64,000 nucleotides of DNA from positions 19,939 to 83,938 of the forward strand of contig NZ_MKKC01000067.1 of NCBI RefSeq assembly GCF_001942255.1, written 5' to 3'. This DNA comes from Nocardiopsis sp. CNR-923 (GTDB lineage: Bacteria > Actinomycetota > Actinomycetes > Streptosporangiales > Streptosporangiaceae). The position numbers were made by a program, and so were the translations under genes. The notes below the pieces were generated by a model, which saw nothing but the letters and a program-made list of their open reading frames with translations, was not told the origin of the DNA and made no database searches. This document shows positions 1-8,398 of the stretch, in pieces. Position 1 is the stretch's first letter. The number at the start of each line of letters is the position of its first letter.

Positions 1-40
1 GTGCGCCCGTTCACCAAACGAATGTGAGTGTGACCGCGAA

Positions 41-1405
41 GTGGATGCCGCAGCCTCCAACCCAGTGTCCGTTCCCGAACAGCCCACCGGTGAGACCGGT
101 GAACTCGTCATCATCGGACTCGGCTACGTCGGCCTGCCCCTGGCGGCCGAGGCCGTGTCCGCTGGGCTGCGCGTGACCGGTCTCGACGTGAACGAGCACG
201 TCGTCGACGGACTCAACAGCGGGGTCTCGCACGTCGACGACCTCGCCGACGAGGACGTCCGGGCGATGCGCGACGGTGGGTTCATCGCGACCACGGACGC
301 CGCGTGCCTGGCCCGCACGCGCACGATCGTCATCTGCGTGCCCACCCCCCTCTCCTCCGAGGGCGGGCCGGACCTGGGCGCGGTGACCTCCTCCGCCAAG
401 GCCATCGCCGCCCACCTGGCCCCGGGCACCCTGGTCATCCTGGAGTCCACCACCTACCCGGGCACCACCGAGGAGGTGGTGCGCCCGATCCTGGAGGAGT
501 CCGGCCTGGTGGCGGGCGCCGACTTCCACCTGGCGTTCTCCCCCGAGCGGATCGACCCGGGCAACCCGACCTTCGGCGTCGCCAACACCCCCAAGGTGGT
601 CGGCGGCCTGACCGAGGAGTGCGGGACGGCCGCCGCGGAGTTCTACGGGCGGTTCGTGCAGACCGTGGTCCGGGCGCGCGGGACGCGCGAGGCGGAGATG
701 GCCAAGCTGCTGGAGAACACCTACCGGCACGTCAACATCGCCCTGGTGAACGAGATGGCCATCTTCTGCCAGGAGCTGGACGTGGACCTGTGGGACGCCA
801 TCGCGGCGGCCAAGACCAAGCCGTTCGGGTTCCAGGCCTTCTATCCGGGGCCGGGCGTGGGCGGACACTGCATTCCGATCGACCCGAACTACCTCTCGTA
901 CAAGGTCAAGACGCTGGGCTACCCGTTCCGCTTCGTGGAGCTGGCGCAGGAGATCAACGGCCGGATGCCCGCCTACGTGGCGCAGCGGGCGCAGGAGCTG
1001 CTCAACGAGTCCGGGCTGGCGCTGTCGCGGTCCAAGGTGCTGCTACTGGGCGTGACCTACAAGGCCGACATCGCCGACCAGCGCGAGTCCCCGGCGCGCC
1101 CGGTGGCCCGCAAGCTCGCGGCCAAGGGCGCCTCCCTGACCTACCACGACCCGCACGTGGACGCGTGGGAGGTCGACGGCCAGGAGGTCCCCCGGGCCAC
1201 AGACCTGGACCGTGCGCTGGCCGAGGCCGACCTGACCGTCCTGCTCACCGACCACGGCGAGTACCGGCCCAAGCGGCTCGCGGAGTACGCGCGGCTGCTG
1301 CTGGACACCCGTGGCGTGCTGCGCCGCTCGGCGCCCGAGGCCGGCACGGAGGTGCCCCCCCAGTCCCGCGCGATCGCGCGGCGCGAAGGCCTCCAGGTGC
1401 TCTAG
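41..1405 (+). CDS. Nucleotide-sugar dehydrogenase (UDP-glucose / UDP-ManNAc dehydrogenase family)
   Basis: This cytoplasmic enzyme oxidises a UDP-sugar C6 alcohol to a uronic acid with two NAD+, supplying a building block for a surface polysaccharide. The 454-residue length is normal. An N-terminal Rossmann motif GLGYVG lies near residues 26-31, the central dimerisation domain follows, and the catalytic-cysteine motif GGHCIPIDP is near residue 277. The C-terminal UDP-binding domain starts around VLLLGVTYKADIADQRESP. The motif set resembles the WecC/WbpA branch more than glucose-specific enzymes, but the substrate cannot be decided from sequence. The start is GTG at 41. The gene stands alone, followed by a strong hairpin and then a glycosyltransferase, which supports a role in a cell-envelope glycan. 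Confidence 0.9.
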   Translation: MDAAASNPVSVPEQPTGETGELVIIGLGYVGLPLAAEAVSAGLRVTGLDVNEHVVDGLNSGVSHVDDLADEDVRAMRDGGFIATTDAACLARTRTIVICVPTPLSSEGGPDLGAVTSSAKAIAAHLAPGTLVILESTTYPGTTEEVVRPILEESGLVAGADFHLAFSPERIDPGNPTFGVANTPKVVGGLTEECGTAAAEFYGRFVQTVVRARGTREAEMAKLLENTYRHVNIALVNEMAIFCQELDVDLWDAIAAAKTKPFGFQAFYPGPGVGGHCIPIDPNYLSYKVKTLGYPFRFVELAQEINGRMPAYVAQRAQELLNESGLALSRSKVLLLGVTYKADIADQRESPARPVARKLAAKGASLTYHDPHVDAWEVDGQEVPRATDLDRALAEADLTVLLTDHGEYRPKRLAEYARLLLDTRGVLRRSAPEAGTEVPPQSRAIARREGLQVL

Positions 1406-1433
1406 GCGACCACCGTCCCCGAACCGTTGTGAC

Positions 1434-1480
1434 CGGGGCACGCCGATCGCGGACCCATCGCGGTTCATCGGCGTGCCCCG
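1434..1480 (+). terminator. Hairpin terminator after the nucleotide-sugar dehydrogenase
   Basis: Perfect 14-bp inverted arms (1434-1447 and 1467-1480) flank a 19-nt loop. A short T-containing tract follows, 29 bases after the stop codon. Confidence 0.7.
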
Positions 1481-1649
1481 TTTCGTTCACCTTCGTCCAG
1501 CCGAAGGTTCACCGGATCACCCCCATGTGTCCACCGTGGTTTATTCGCACCGTTTCCGCAGGTGAATACCGTGTCGGACAGCTGGTACCGCGCAGGTGAG
1601 GCGGATCATCGCTGTAGACGGACCCGACCGGTGACTTAGGTGATGTTCA

Positions 1650-2801
1650 ATGCAGGCGCTCGTGGCCACGGTGGTCCACCATCCCGAGGACGCCCGGATC
1701 CTGCACCGTCAGATCCGCGCGCTCCTCGAAGCGGGGCACGACGTGACCTACGTCGCCCCGTTCAGGGAGTGCGGCGTCACCCCGTGGAGTGAGGTGAACT
1801 CCGTCGACGTGCCCCGTGCGGTCGGCCGTGAGCGGATCAAGGCCCTGCGCGCGGCGCGCGCGGTCCTCGCCGAGCACGCTCCGCGCGCTGACCTGCTGCT
1901 CTTCCACGACCCCGAACTCATGCTGGCGCTGCCCTCCAAGCGTCCGGTGACCGTGTGGGACGTCCACGAGGACACCGCCGCGGCCATCCTGACCAAGCCG
2001 TGGGTGCCCCGGCCGCTGCGGCGCCCGCTCGGCGCGGTGGCGCGCGCCTTCGAGCGCGGCGCCGAGCGCCGGATGCGCTTGCTGCTGGCCGAGGAGGGGT
2101 ACCGGTCGCGGTTCCGATCCGACCACCCGGTGGTGCCCAACACGACCGACGTGCCGGTGGAGCCGACCCGGGGGCCGGGCGACGACCGGGTGGTGTACCT
2201 GGGGCACGTGTCCGTGGCGCGCGGGGCGCACGAACTGGTCGAGTTGGCGCGTCGGCTGCGCTTGCACGGGGTGCGGCTGGAGGTGATCGGCGGAGCGGAC
2301 GCCGGTGTGCGGCCGCTGCTCCGCCAAGCGCAGCGGGACGGCGACCTGCACTGGTACGGGTTCGTGCCCAACGACCGGGCGCTGCGCATCTGCTCGGGGG
2401 CGATGGCGGGGCTGAGCCTGCTGCACGACACGCCGAACTACCGGCACTCGATGCCGACCAAGGTCGTGGAGTACATGGCGCACGGCCTGCCGGTGGTGAC
2501 GACCGCCAACCCGATGGCCAGGGACCTGGTCACGGGACGCCCTGAGGGGGACGCGGGTCTGGTGGTCCCCTTCGGGGACGTGGACGCGGCCGAGGACGCG
2601 GTGCTCCGGCTGCGGCGGGACGTTGGCCTTCGGCGTTCGCTGGCGCGCGCGGGTCACGCGATAGCACGGACGTCCTACCACTGGCCGGTGCAGGCGCGAC
2701 TGTTCGTCAAGCGGTTGGAGGAGTGGGCGGACCGGAGCTCGCCGGTCGTACCGGAGATACCGCGACCGCGGACGCGGCGCCGGTACGCGACGAGCGAGTG
2801 A
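1650..2801 (+). CDS. Glycosyltransferase family 4-type (GT-B fold)
   Basis: This 383-residue protein is a probable retaining glycosyltransferase that moves a sugar from a nucleotide donor onto a surface-glycan acceptor. The C-terminal half carries the GT-B donor-binding region: VVYLGHVSVARGAHELVELA is typical of the family, and a later stretch, KVVEYMAHGLPVVTT near residues 270-285, is the usual nucleotide-sugar site. The N-terminal acceptor domain begins MQALVATVVHHPEDARI. No signal peptide or membrane span is seen. The ATG at 1650 has an upstream AGGTGA. The gene converges on a family 2 glycosyltransferase at 2904. Donor and acceptor are unknown. Confidence 0.85.
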   Translation: MQALVATVVHHPEDARILHRQIRALLEAGHDVTYVAPFRECGVTPWSEVNSVDVPRAVGRERIKALRAARAVLAEHAPRADLLLFHDPELMLALPSKRPVTVWDVHEDTAAAILTKPWVPRPLRRPLGAVARAFERGAERRMRLLLAEEGYRSRFRSDHPVVPNTTDVPVEPTRGPGDDRVVYLGHVSVARGAHELVELARRLRLHGVRLEVIGGADAGVRPLLRQAQRDGDLHWYGFVPNDRALRICSGAMAGLSLLHDTPNYRHSMPTKVVEYMAHGLPVVTTANPMARDLVTGRPEGDAGLVVPFGDVDAAEDAVLRLRRDVGLRRSLARAGHAIARTSYHWPVQARLFVKRLEEWADRSSPVVPEIPRPRTRRRYATSE

Positions 2802-2903
2802 CCTGGACCGCACAAAAGACCCTGGGAAGTATCTTTTCAGACAAGCAGCTGGTGCCCCCATGGTCGCACGGCACACGGACGCGGTCCCGCCGGGTCCCGG
2901 ATC

Positions 2904-3872
2904 TCAGATGACCGGCGGGCGTCCCGCGCGCGTCATCCGCCAGGCGGTCGACCACCGGATCGGCGTGCGCGGACCCGGGTCCTCCCGCCAACCCTCGCGG
3001 AAACCGCCGAACCACGACCGCAGCGCCGCCCGGTCCCGCTCGCGCAGTACCGTCAGCCCGACCCAGGTCCCCAGGTAGGCGAAGGCCAGCGGCCAGGGAA
3101 GGTTGCGGCGGGCCAGCCACACCCGGTTGCGGGCGTTGAGACGGTAGAAGTCCTCGTGCCGGGTCGGCGCGACCGCCGGGTGGTACATCACCGCGTCGGC
3201 GTCGTACTCGATCGTGTAGCCCGCGTCCAGGATCCGCCAGGCCAGGTCGGTCTCCTCGTGCGCGTAGAAGAACTCACCCGGCAGACCGCCGCCGTCCTCG
3301 AACGCGGTGCGCCTGATCGCGCACGCCCCGCCCAGGAACGTGGTCACCACACTCGACCGGCGGGAGTCGCCCACCCGCAGCCGCGGCACGTGGCGGCGCT
3401 GGTCGGGTCCCCCGTCCGGGTCGGCGATCCGGAAGGACAGCGCGCCCAGCGCGGGTTCGCCGGCGAACCGCTCCCGCACATGCCGGGCCAGGTCGGTGGA
3501 CCGGTACCACCCGTCGTCGTCCAGGAAGAGCACGATGTCGCCCTTGGTCGCCCGCACCCCGTGGTTGCGTCCCTCGGGGATGCCCACGTTCTCCGGCAAC
3601 CGCACGGTGGTCACACCCTCGGGGAGCTCGGGCAGGTCCGCGCCGTTGCCGACCACGACCACCTCGACGTCCGCGCCCTCCTGCTCGAACACACTGGTGA
3701 TCGCCCGGCGCAGCTCAGCGGGGCGGTTGCCCATGGTGAGCAGGACGCAGGACAGCGTGGGCTGGATGGGACCGGGCACCTCGGGGCGGCTCCGTTCGGC
3801 TCTCGGCGCTCGGGAGTCCCCCTCCGCGGACGCGCCGGAGACCGGTGAGGACGGGATCACGGATGTGGCCAT
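2904..3872 (-). CDS. Glycosyltransferase family 2 (GT-A fold)
   Basis: This 322-residue inverting glycosyltransferase is probably used in cell-surface glycan assembly. After a charged linker of about 38 residues the GT-A core starts with LSCVLLTMGNRPAELRRAI. The metal-binding segment GDIVLFLDDDGWY follows near residue 115, and the acceptor-side motif FFYAHEETDLAWRILDAGY is near residues 190-210. A hydrophobic patch PWPLAFAYLGTWVGLTVL near the C-terminus may make contact with the membrane. The gene lies just downstream of a terminator that closes the CDP-alcohol phosphotransferase operon, so it probably has its own promoter. Confidence 0.88.
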   Translation of the reverse strand: MATSVIPSSPVSGASAEGDSRAPRAERSRPEVPGPIQPTLSCVLLTMGNRPAELRRAITSVFEQEGADVEVVVVGNGADLPELPEGVTTVRLPENVGIPEGRNHGVRATKGDIVLFLDDDGWYRSTDLARHVRERFAGEPALGALSFRIADPDGGPDQRRHVPRLRVGDSRRSSVVTTFLGGACAIRRTAFEDGGGLPGEFFYAHEETDLAWRILDAGYTIEYDADAVMYHPAVAPTRHEDFYRLNARNRVWLARRNLPWPLAFAYLGTWVGLTVLRERDRAALRSWFGGFREGWREDPGPRTPIRWSTAWRMTRAGRPPVI

Positions 3873-3909
3873 GCTTGCGACCGTTCAGTGGACGACGGAC
3901 ATCGAGAAG

Positions 3910-3937
3910 GTTGACTCTCGTCAACGTTCGCACGAAC
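3910..3937. promoter_or_regulatory. Adjacent dyads upstream of the family 2 glycosyltransferase
   Basis: GTTGAC-TCTC-GTCAAC (3910-3925) is followed directly by GTTCG-CA-CGAAC (3926-3937), about 40-65 bases upstream of the start at 3872. The first dyad contains a TTGAC that could serve as a -35 element on the minus strand. The regulator is unknown. Confidence 0.35.
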
Positions 3938-3965
3938 AGACTAACGAGAGAATAAGAGAAAGGTG

Positions 3966-4003
3966 TACGAGGCCGTGAGGCGGGCAACGCACACGGCCTC
4001 GTA
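3966..4003 (-). terminator. Terminator of the glycopolymer operon
   Basis: Perfect 12-bp arms (3966-3977 and 3992-4003) with a 14-nt loop are followed on the minus strand by a T-rich tract. The hairpin sits 25 bases past the end of the CDP-alcohol phosphotransferase gene. Confidence 0.7.
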
Positions 4004-4027
4004 GGTGACGGTACCGTCACTGGCGCG

Positions 4028-4797
4028 TTATTCCAGGCGACGCGACGCGACCACGCTCACGAAGTGGGCGAGACTCATGACCACGGCCACCGCCGCGCAC
4101 GCGGCCACGAGCACGCGTGTCGCGGCCAGCTCACCCAGGAAGGCGTCCACCACCGCCGCCACGACGACCAGCAACGACAGTTCGACGGCCTGGATCACGC
4201 GGTGCACCTTCAGCGCGGAGGCCAGCCGCCGGGCCAGACTCAGCCCGGACGAGCGCGGCCGCATCGCCTCGTCGGTGACCTCCTCCGGCAGCCCCGCCTT
4301 GGCGCGGGCCACCACGACGTTGTCCGTCTCGGCCTTGATCAGCGCGACGCCGATCGCCGCGGCCATCCCCAGGACGACCCAACCGCCCGGCTCGAACCCG
4401 CCCTGGGCGCGCACGCCCAGTCCGACGAGCAGGGCGATCTCCGACACGTAGTGGCCGATCCGGTCCAGGTAGATCCCCGCCACGCTGGTGCGTCCGGTGT
4501 AGCGGGCCACCTCGCCGTCGGAGCAGTCCAGCAGCAGGTAGACCTGCACCAGCAGCGCCGCCAGGATCGCCGACCACAGACCGCCGAAGGCACGACCGCC
4601 CCGGCCAGGACGCCGAACGCCATCATCAGGTAGGTGATGGGGTTCGGCGGGACGCCGAGCCGGACGAACAGGGTGCTCAGGTACGGGGAGACATCCCGCA
4701 TGTAGTAGCGACCCGCCCAGTGCTCCTCGTTCACACGCTCCTTGATCCCCGCGGGCTGGCCGCCCGCGCGGACCTCAGCGACCGACGGTTTCGACAT
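4028..4797 (-). CDS. CDP-alcohol phosphatidyltransferase family membrane enzyme (frame-broken)
   Basis: This integral membrane enzyme transfers a phospho-alcohol from a CDP-alcohol to an acceptor. The family motif reads D-CS-DG-EV-AR, then G-IYL-D-RIG-H. The last residue is His where the classical motif has a catalytic Asp, and I believe a DRIGHY form is common in this actinobacterial subgroup. Hydrophobic segments follow (EIALLVGLGV, GWVVLGMAAAIGVALI). The ATG at 4797 overlaps the upstream gene by 23 bases. The frame shifts near 4591: the N-terminal part ends at FGVLAGAVV and the rest resumes at GGLWSAILAALLVQVYLLLD. One missing base explains this, giving about 256 residues when repaired. 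Confidence 0.8.
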
Positions 4798-5824
4798 AGT
4801 CCGCGACACTCCGCTTGATCTCGGCCTCGGAGAGGCTCAGGTGTTCAAGGATGGTGAAGCGGCCGGGACGCGTGCCCGGAGCGTGCACGACGGCGCGCAC
4901 GAAGTCGTCGTCGCCCAGTCCCACGTCGGAGGGAAGGACCGGCAGCCTGTGGCGGATCAGGCAGGAGCGGATCTCCTCCAGCCGCCGCTGCGACCAGCCC
5001 AGGTGGCGCACCCGCAGGAAGGACGCGTACAGCGCGCCCAGCCCGGCGAGTTCGCCGTGGTTGCTGGTCCCCGGGTAGAGCTGAGTGATCGCGTGCAGGA
5101 TCTCGTGGCAGGCGCCGCTGGCGGGACGGCTGGAACCGGCCACCGACATCGCCATGCCGGAGAGCACCAGGCCCTCGGCGAGCACGGCGAGGAAGGCGTC
5201 GGACTCGATGGAGTCGGGACGGTGCAGCACGGCCTCCGCCGCGACCCGGGCGAAGGTGACCGCCATGCCGTCGACCGGCTCGCCGCCGATCCTGCCCGCC
5301 AGCTCCCAGTCCTCGATGGCCGAGATGTTGCTGACGACGTCGCCGATGCCGGACCGGACCAGCTGCGGGGGGGCTGCCTGGACGTAGTCGACGTCGATGA
5401 CCACGGCGATGGGCATGGTGACGCCGATCGACGGCTTGCCGCCCTCGTGTTCGAGGGAGCTGACCGGCGAGGCGATGCCGTCGTGCGCCAGGTTGGTCGC
5501 GACGGCGACCATGGGGATTCCCGCCATGGTCGCGGCGAACTTGGTGACGTCGATGGTCTTGCCGCCGCCGATGCCGGCGACCGCCTCGTAGGCGCCCGAC
5601 CGGAGCTTCTTGCCCAGATCGGTGGCCGCGTCCACGGTGCCCTCGTCGACCTGGAAGACCTCGCACTGGGGAAGGTCCAGATCGGCTGCGATCTGCCCGC
5701 CCTGGCCGGGGCCGACCGCGACCGCGATACGGCCCTCGGTGGCGATCCGGCGGTCGGCGAGCACGGTCCCGAGGGAGGCGATGGCCCCCCGGCGCACGTC
5801 GATCGCCAGGGGGGAGGGGAGCAT
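4775..5824 (-). CDS. Glycerol-1-phosphate dehydrogenase-like iron/zinc alcohol dehydrogenase
   Basis: This 349-residue cytoplasmic oxidoreductase belongs to the sn-glycerol-1-phosphate dehydrogenase (AraM/EgsA-like) branch of the iron-dependent alcohol dehydrogenase superfamily. The NAD-binding motif GIGGGKTIDVTKFAA is near residue 95. The metal ligands of the family are visible: Asp in NLAHDGIASP, His in ACHEILHA and His in SNHGELAG. The ATG at 5824 lies five bases after the upstream stop codon; a longer frame exists but would overlap that gene. Its position between a nucleotidyltransferase and a CDP-alcohol transferase suggests that it makes the polyol phosphate that becomes CDP-activated. 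The substrate is inferred. Confidence 0.82.
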   Translation of the reverse strand: MLPSPLAIDVRRGAIASLGTVLADRRIATEGRIAVAVGPGQGGQIAADLDLPQCEVFQVDEGTVDAATDLGKKLRSGAYEAVAGIGGGKTIDVTKFAATMAGIPMVAVATNLAHDGIASPVSSLEHEGGKPSIGVTMPIAVVIDVDYVQAAPPQLVRSGIGDVVSNISAIEDWELAGRIGGEPVDGMAVTFARVAAEAVLHRPDSIESDAFLAVLAEGLVLSGMAMSVAGSSRPASGACHEILHAITQLYPGTSNHGELAGLGALYASFLRVRHLGWSQRRLEEIRSCLIRHRLPVLPSDVGLGDDDFVRAVVHAPGTRPGRFTILEHLSLSEAEIKRSVADYVETVGR

Positions 5825-5829
5825 TCGCG

Positions 5830-6561
5830 CTAGTAGCGGCACGCGATCTCCCTCGCCTTGGCCAGGTCGTCGTGGTTGTCGACCTCGACCCACCGGACGT
5901 CGCCGATCGGGGCCACGGAGACCTTCTCGCCGCGGTTGACCAGCTCCTGGTAGCCGTCCTCGTAGTACAGCTGCGGGTCGCGTTCCCAGGTGGCCCTGAG
6001 CGCGTCGGCCAGGCGGGCGTCGAGCGAGCCCTCCAGGAGGGTGGCGCCGATGTACTCGCCCGCGGCGGTGGCCGGGTCCATCAGCTTGGTGATGGTCTTG
6101 AGGTGGCCACCCTCGTCGAGGGTCACCTTCATCTCCTCGTCGGCCAGGTTCTTCACGTCGTCCACCGCGAGGAGGAGTTCCGGACCGCGCGCGGCGAGTA
6201 GCGTTTCCTCGACGCTCACGGGGTGAACGGTGTCACCGTTGACGAGGAGGACGCCCTCGGAGAAGAACTCGCGTGCGGTCCACAGGGAGTAGGCGTTGTT
6301 CCACTCCTCGGCCTTGTCGTTGTAGCTGAGGGTGATCTTGACGCCGTGACGCTCCTCAAGCGCCTCCTTGCGGGCCTCGACGGCCTCCGCACGGTAACCG
6401 ACCACCACGACCACGTCGGTGAGCCCCGCCGCGGCGAGGTTGCGCAGCGAGATGTCCATGATGGTCGTCTCGCCGTCGACGGGCACCAGGGCCTTGGGCA
6501 GGGTGTCGGTGTAGGGGCGCAGACGCCGTCCCGCGCCTGCGGCGAGAACCATTCCGAGCAT
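5830..6561 (-). CDS. NTP-transferase (LicC-like, sugar/alcohol-phosphate nucleotidyltransferase)
   Basis: This 243-residue GT-A-like nucleotidyltransferase probably activates a phospho-alcohol or sugar phosphate with CTP or another NTP. The signature loop GMVLAAGAGRRLRPYTDTLPK opens the protein, the metal-binding LLVNGDTVHP is near residue 110, and WVEVDNHDDLAKAREI closes it, as in LicC and phosphocholine cytidylyltransferases. I chose ATG 6561 over the in-frame ATG at 6597 because an AGGAGG lies 11 bases before it and the conserved loop starts immediately. It sits five bases from the dehydrogenase gene, so the two are co-transcribed. The nucleotide is not decidable. Confidence 0.85.
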   Translation of the reverse strand: MLGMVLAAGAGRRLRPYTDTLPKALVPVDGETTIMDISLRNLAAAGLTDVVVVVGYRAEAVEARKEALEERHGVKITLSYNDKAEEWNNAYSLWTAREFFSEGVLLVNGDTVHPVSVEETLLAARGPELLLAVDDVKNLADEEMKVTLDEGGHLKTITKLMDPATAAGEYIGATLLEGSLDARLADALRATWERDPQLYYEDGYQELVNRGEKVSVAPIGDVRWVEVDNHDDLAKAREIACRY

Positions 6562-6577
6562 GAGGGCGTGTTCCTCC

Positions 6578-7339
6578 TTAGGTCGGGGAGACGCCACACG
6601 CCTCCCCGTTCGTTCCGGCGGCCGGTCGGCCCCCGTCCTCGTGTCCAGGTGGGGTCGTCCGTGGACCTCCCCGGTCCGTGCCGCCTCCGCGGGGGGACGC
6701 GACGACGGTCGTGCACACCTCGGTCACGGGCGTCGCGCACCAGGAGCGCACCGCCTCGCGGACCAGGAGCACCGCCAGGTATCCGGCGAGCGCACCGTAG
6801 GCGGGCGCGAGTACGTCGAACGCACCGCCGACCGCGACGACGAGCATGCGCCCGTCCCATCCGAGCGCCGCCACGCGCACCCAAGCTGGGCGGGCGACGC
6901 CGACCGAGGGGCGCGCGACGTCGTCGCGGTGGTGGCTGACGACCACCATCAAGAGTACGAACACCAAGGGACCGGGTACACCGGACGCCGACCCCAGAAC
7001 CGCCAGGTACCCGTACTCGGTGAACCGAAGGACGGGTGGCACGAGCCGGTCGAGGCGCCCGTCGTGCGGGTGCCCCGAGGCCAGACCGGACAGTAGCAGG
7101 GCAGCGACCGGTGCGAACAGGGTAATGCCTGCCAGCTGTCCACGAACCGCCACGAGGAGCGTCCCGACCACCAGTAGGCCGGTGAGCGCGGGCAGCAGGG
7201 GTGCGACGGCCCCCGGGGCGACCCGGCCCAGCAGCGCGCAGACGTGACTGTCGTCACGCAGTGTCCGCAGGTCGGGGACGGTGGCGCGCAGCCGCTCACG
7301 CGGCGGCCGGACGCCCCCGTCTGGGTCGTGTTCGGTCAC
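6578..7339 (-). CDS. DUF5941-type membrane protein
   Basis: This 253-residue protein has several transmembrane stretches (APLLPALTGLLVVGTLLVAV, LFAPVAALLLSGLA, LVFVLLMVVVSHH, YGALAGYLAVLLVREAV). Two segments, RLDRLVPPVLRFTEYGYLAVLG and VSHHRDDVARP, match what I recall of the DUF5941 domain, which in Streptomyces is the C-terminal part of a protein carrying a CDP-alcohol phosphatidyltransferase domain. Here it starts at GTG 7339 and overlaps the preceding reading frame by GTGA, so the two halves look like separate, translationally coupled genes. The Gly/Arg-rich tail is low-complexity. Function is unknown, probably in the same glycopolymer pathway. Confidence 0.7.
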   Translation of the reverse strand: MTEHDPDGGVRPPRERLRATVPDLRTLRDDSHVCALLGRVAPGAVAPLLPALTGLLVVGTLLVAVRGQLAGITLFAPVAALLLSGLASGHPHDGRLDRLVPPVLRFTEYGYLAVLGSASGVPGPLVFVLLMVVVSHHRDDVARPSVGVARPAWVRVAALGWDGRMLVVAVGGAFDVLAPAYGALAGYLAVLLVREAVRSWCATPVTEVCTTVVASPRGGGTDRGGPRTTPPGHEDGGRPAAGTNGEACGVSPT

Positions 7340-8188
7340 CGACGCGTCTCCTTGGCGGTGGGGTCGACGAGTTCCCCGGTCACGGCGAGCGCGCACCCGA
7401 CGACGAGGGTGAGGAAGGCGACCCGCGCGTCCCAGACCGTCGTGGTGACCGCGATGGTCAGGAAGCGCGTGGGCTGGCCGAACACCATCACGCGTCGGAT
7501 CGCCGCGGGCAGGGGCGCTCCCCCGGCCCGGTCGGTGACGCCCCGAGCGGCGGTGCCGGCCGCTTCGGCGGAGGACTCCGCGGTGTCGCGGACGGCGGTT
7601 CCGGCGGTGGAACCGGGGGCGGCGCCGTCGCGCGAGGCGGCCGAGTGCCCGTCGGGGCCGCCGAGGAGGCGGTTGGCGAGCCTGGGGTCGTTCTCCCGGG
7701 CGCCCCGGCGCGGCGGGGGCACGAACCCCGTCACGAGCCCGCCGGGGCCGCCGCCCCCGCTCCCCCACGCGGTTGCGCCACCCGTGCCGGTGCCGGACCG
7801 CGCCGAGCGCACGACCAGGAACGAGTCCCGCAGGCCAACGCGATGAGCGCGCCCGCCGCCCAGCCCCACGCGCCCTGGATGCCGGCCGCCACCGCCCCGA
7901 GGGCGAGCCCGACGTAGACGGCGTACTCGCGCAGCTGGCCGAGCATGGCCGCGAGCCACATGGTGAGCGCGTCGCGGCGGTCGGTGCGGATGCGCGCCCG
8001 GACGGCGTCGCAGAACAGCACGGCCCCGAGAAAGGCCGAGCCGACCAGACAGCCGACCGTGTCGGCCTGGGAGAACCAGACCGCCGCCGCGATCGCCGCC
8101 ACGACGCTGATCCGTGTCACCCCCGAGCGGGTGACGCACCTGCGTTCCAACATGCGCGCGGTAGCCCGTGCACCGAGTCCTTGGCCAT
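7336..8188 (-). CDS. Degenerate CDP-alcohol phosphatidyltransferase-like membrane protein (frame-broken)
   Basis: Three reading frames join into one protein of about 284 residues if one base is restored near 8165 and another near 7830. The start ATG 8188 has GGAGGAGG seven bases upstream. Segments in order are MAKDSVHG, ARMLERRCVTRSGVTRISVV, a membrane core ending AVYVGLALGAVAAGI, CGLRDSFLVVRSARSG, a low-complexity linker, and AAIRRVMVFGQPTRFLTIAV with two more helices. The layout parallels the N-terminal half of actinobacterial DUF5941 proteins. The usual D-x2-DG-x2-AR motif is not recognisable: its place is taken by LFCDAVRARIRTDRRDAL. If the sequence is right, this copy is probably catalytically inactive. 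Confidence 0.5.
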
Positions 8189-8398
8189 GGTCGTGCCTCC
8201 TCCAGCCGTGCTGGGAGCCACCGTTCCTTACGCTGAGTAACCATTCAACCACTGACACGCACATAGCGCCTGGTAAGACGTGGCGAGGGCCGAGCGACCG
8301 CGTTTCGGGCATGCCAGGACAGACGCGAGCGCACCTCCGAAAGGGGTTGGAGCTGCGCCCGTCGTCAGTCGATCACGGGAGGGGCCGAGCCGGGCCCG

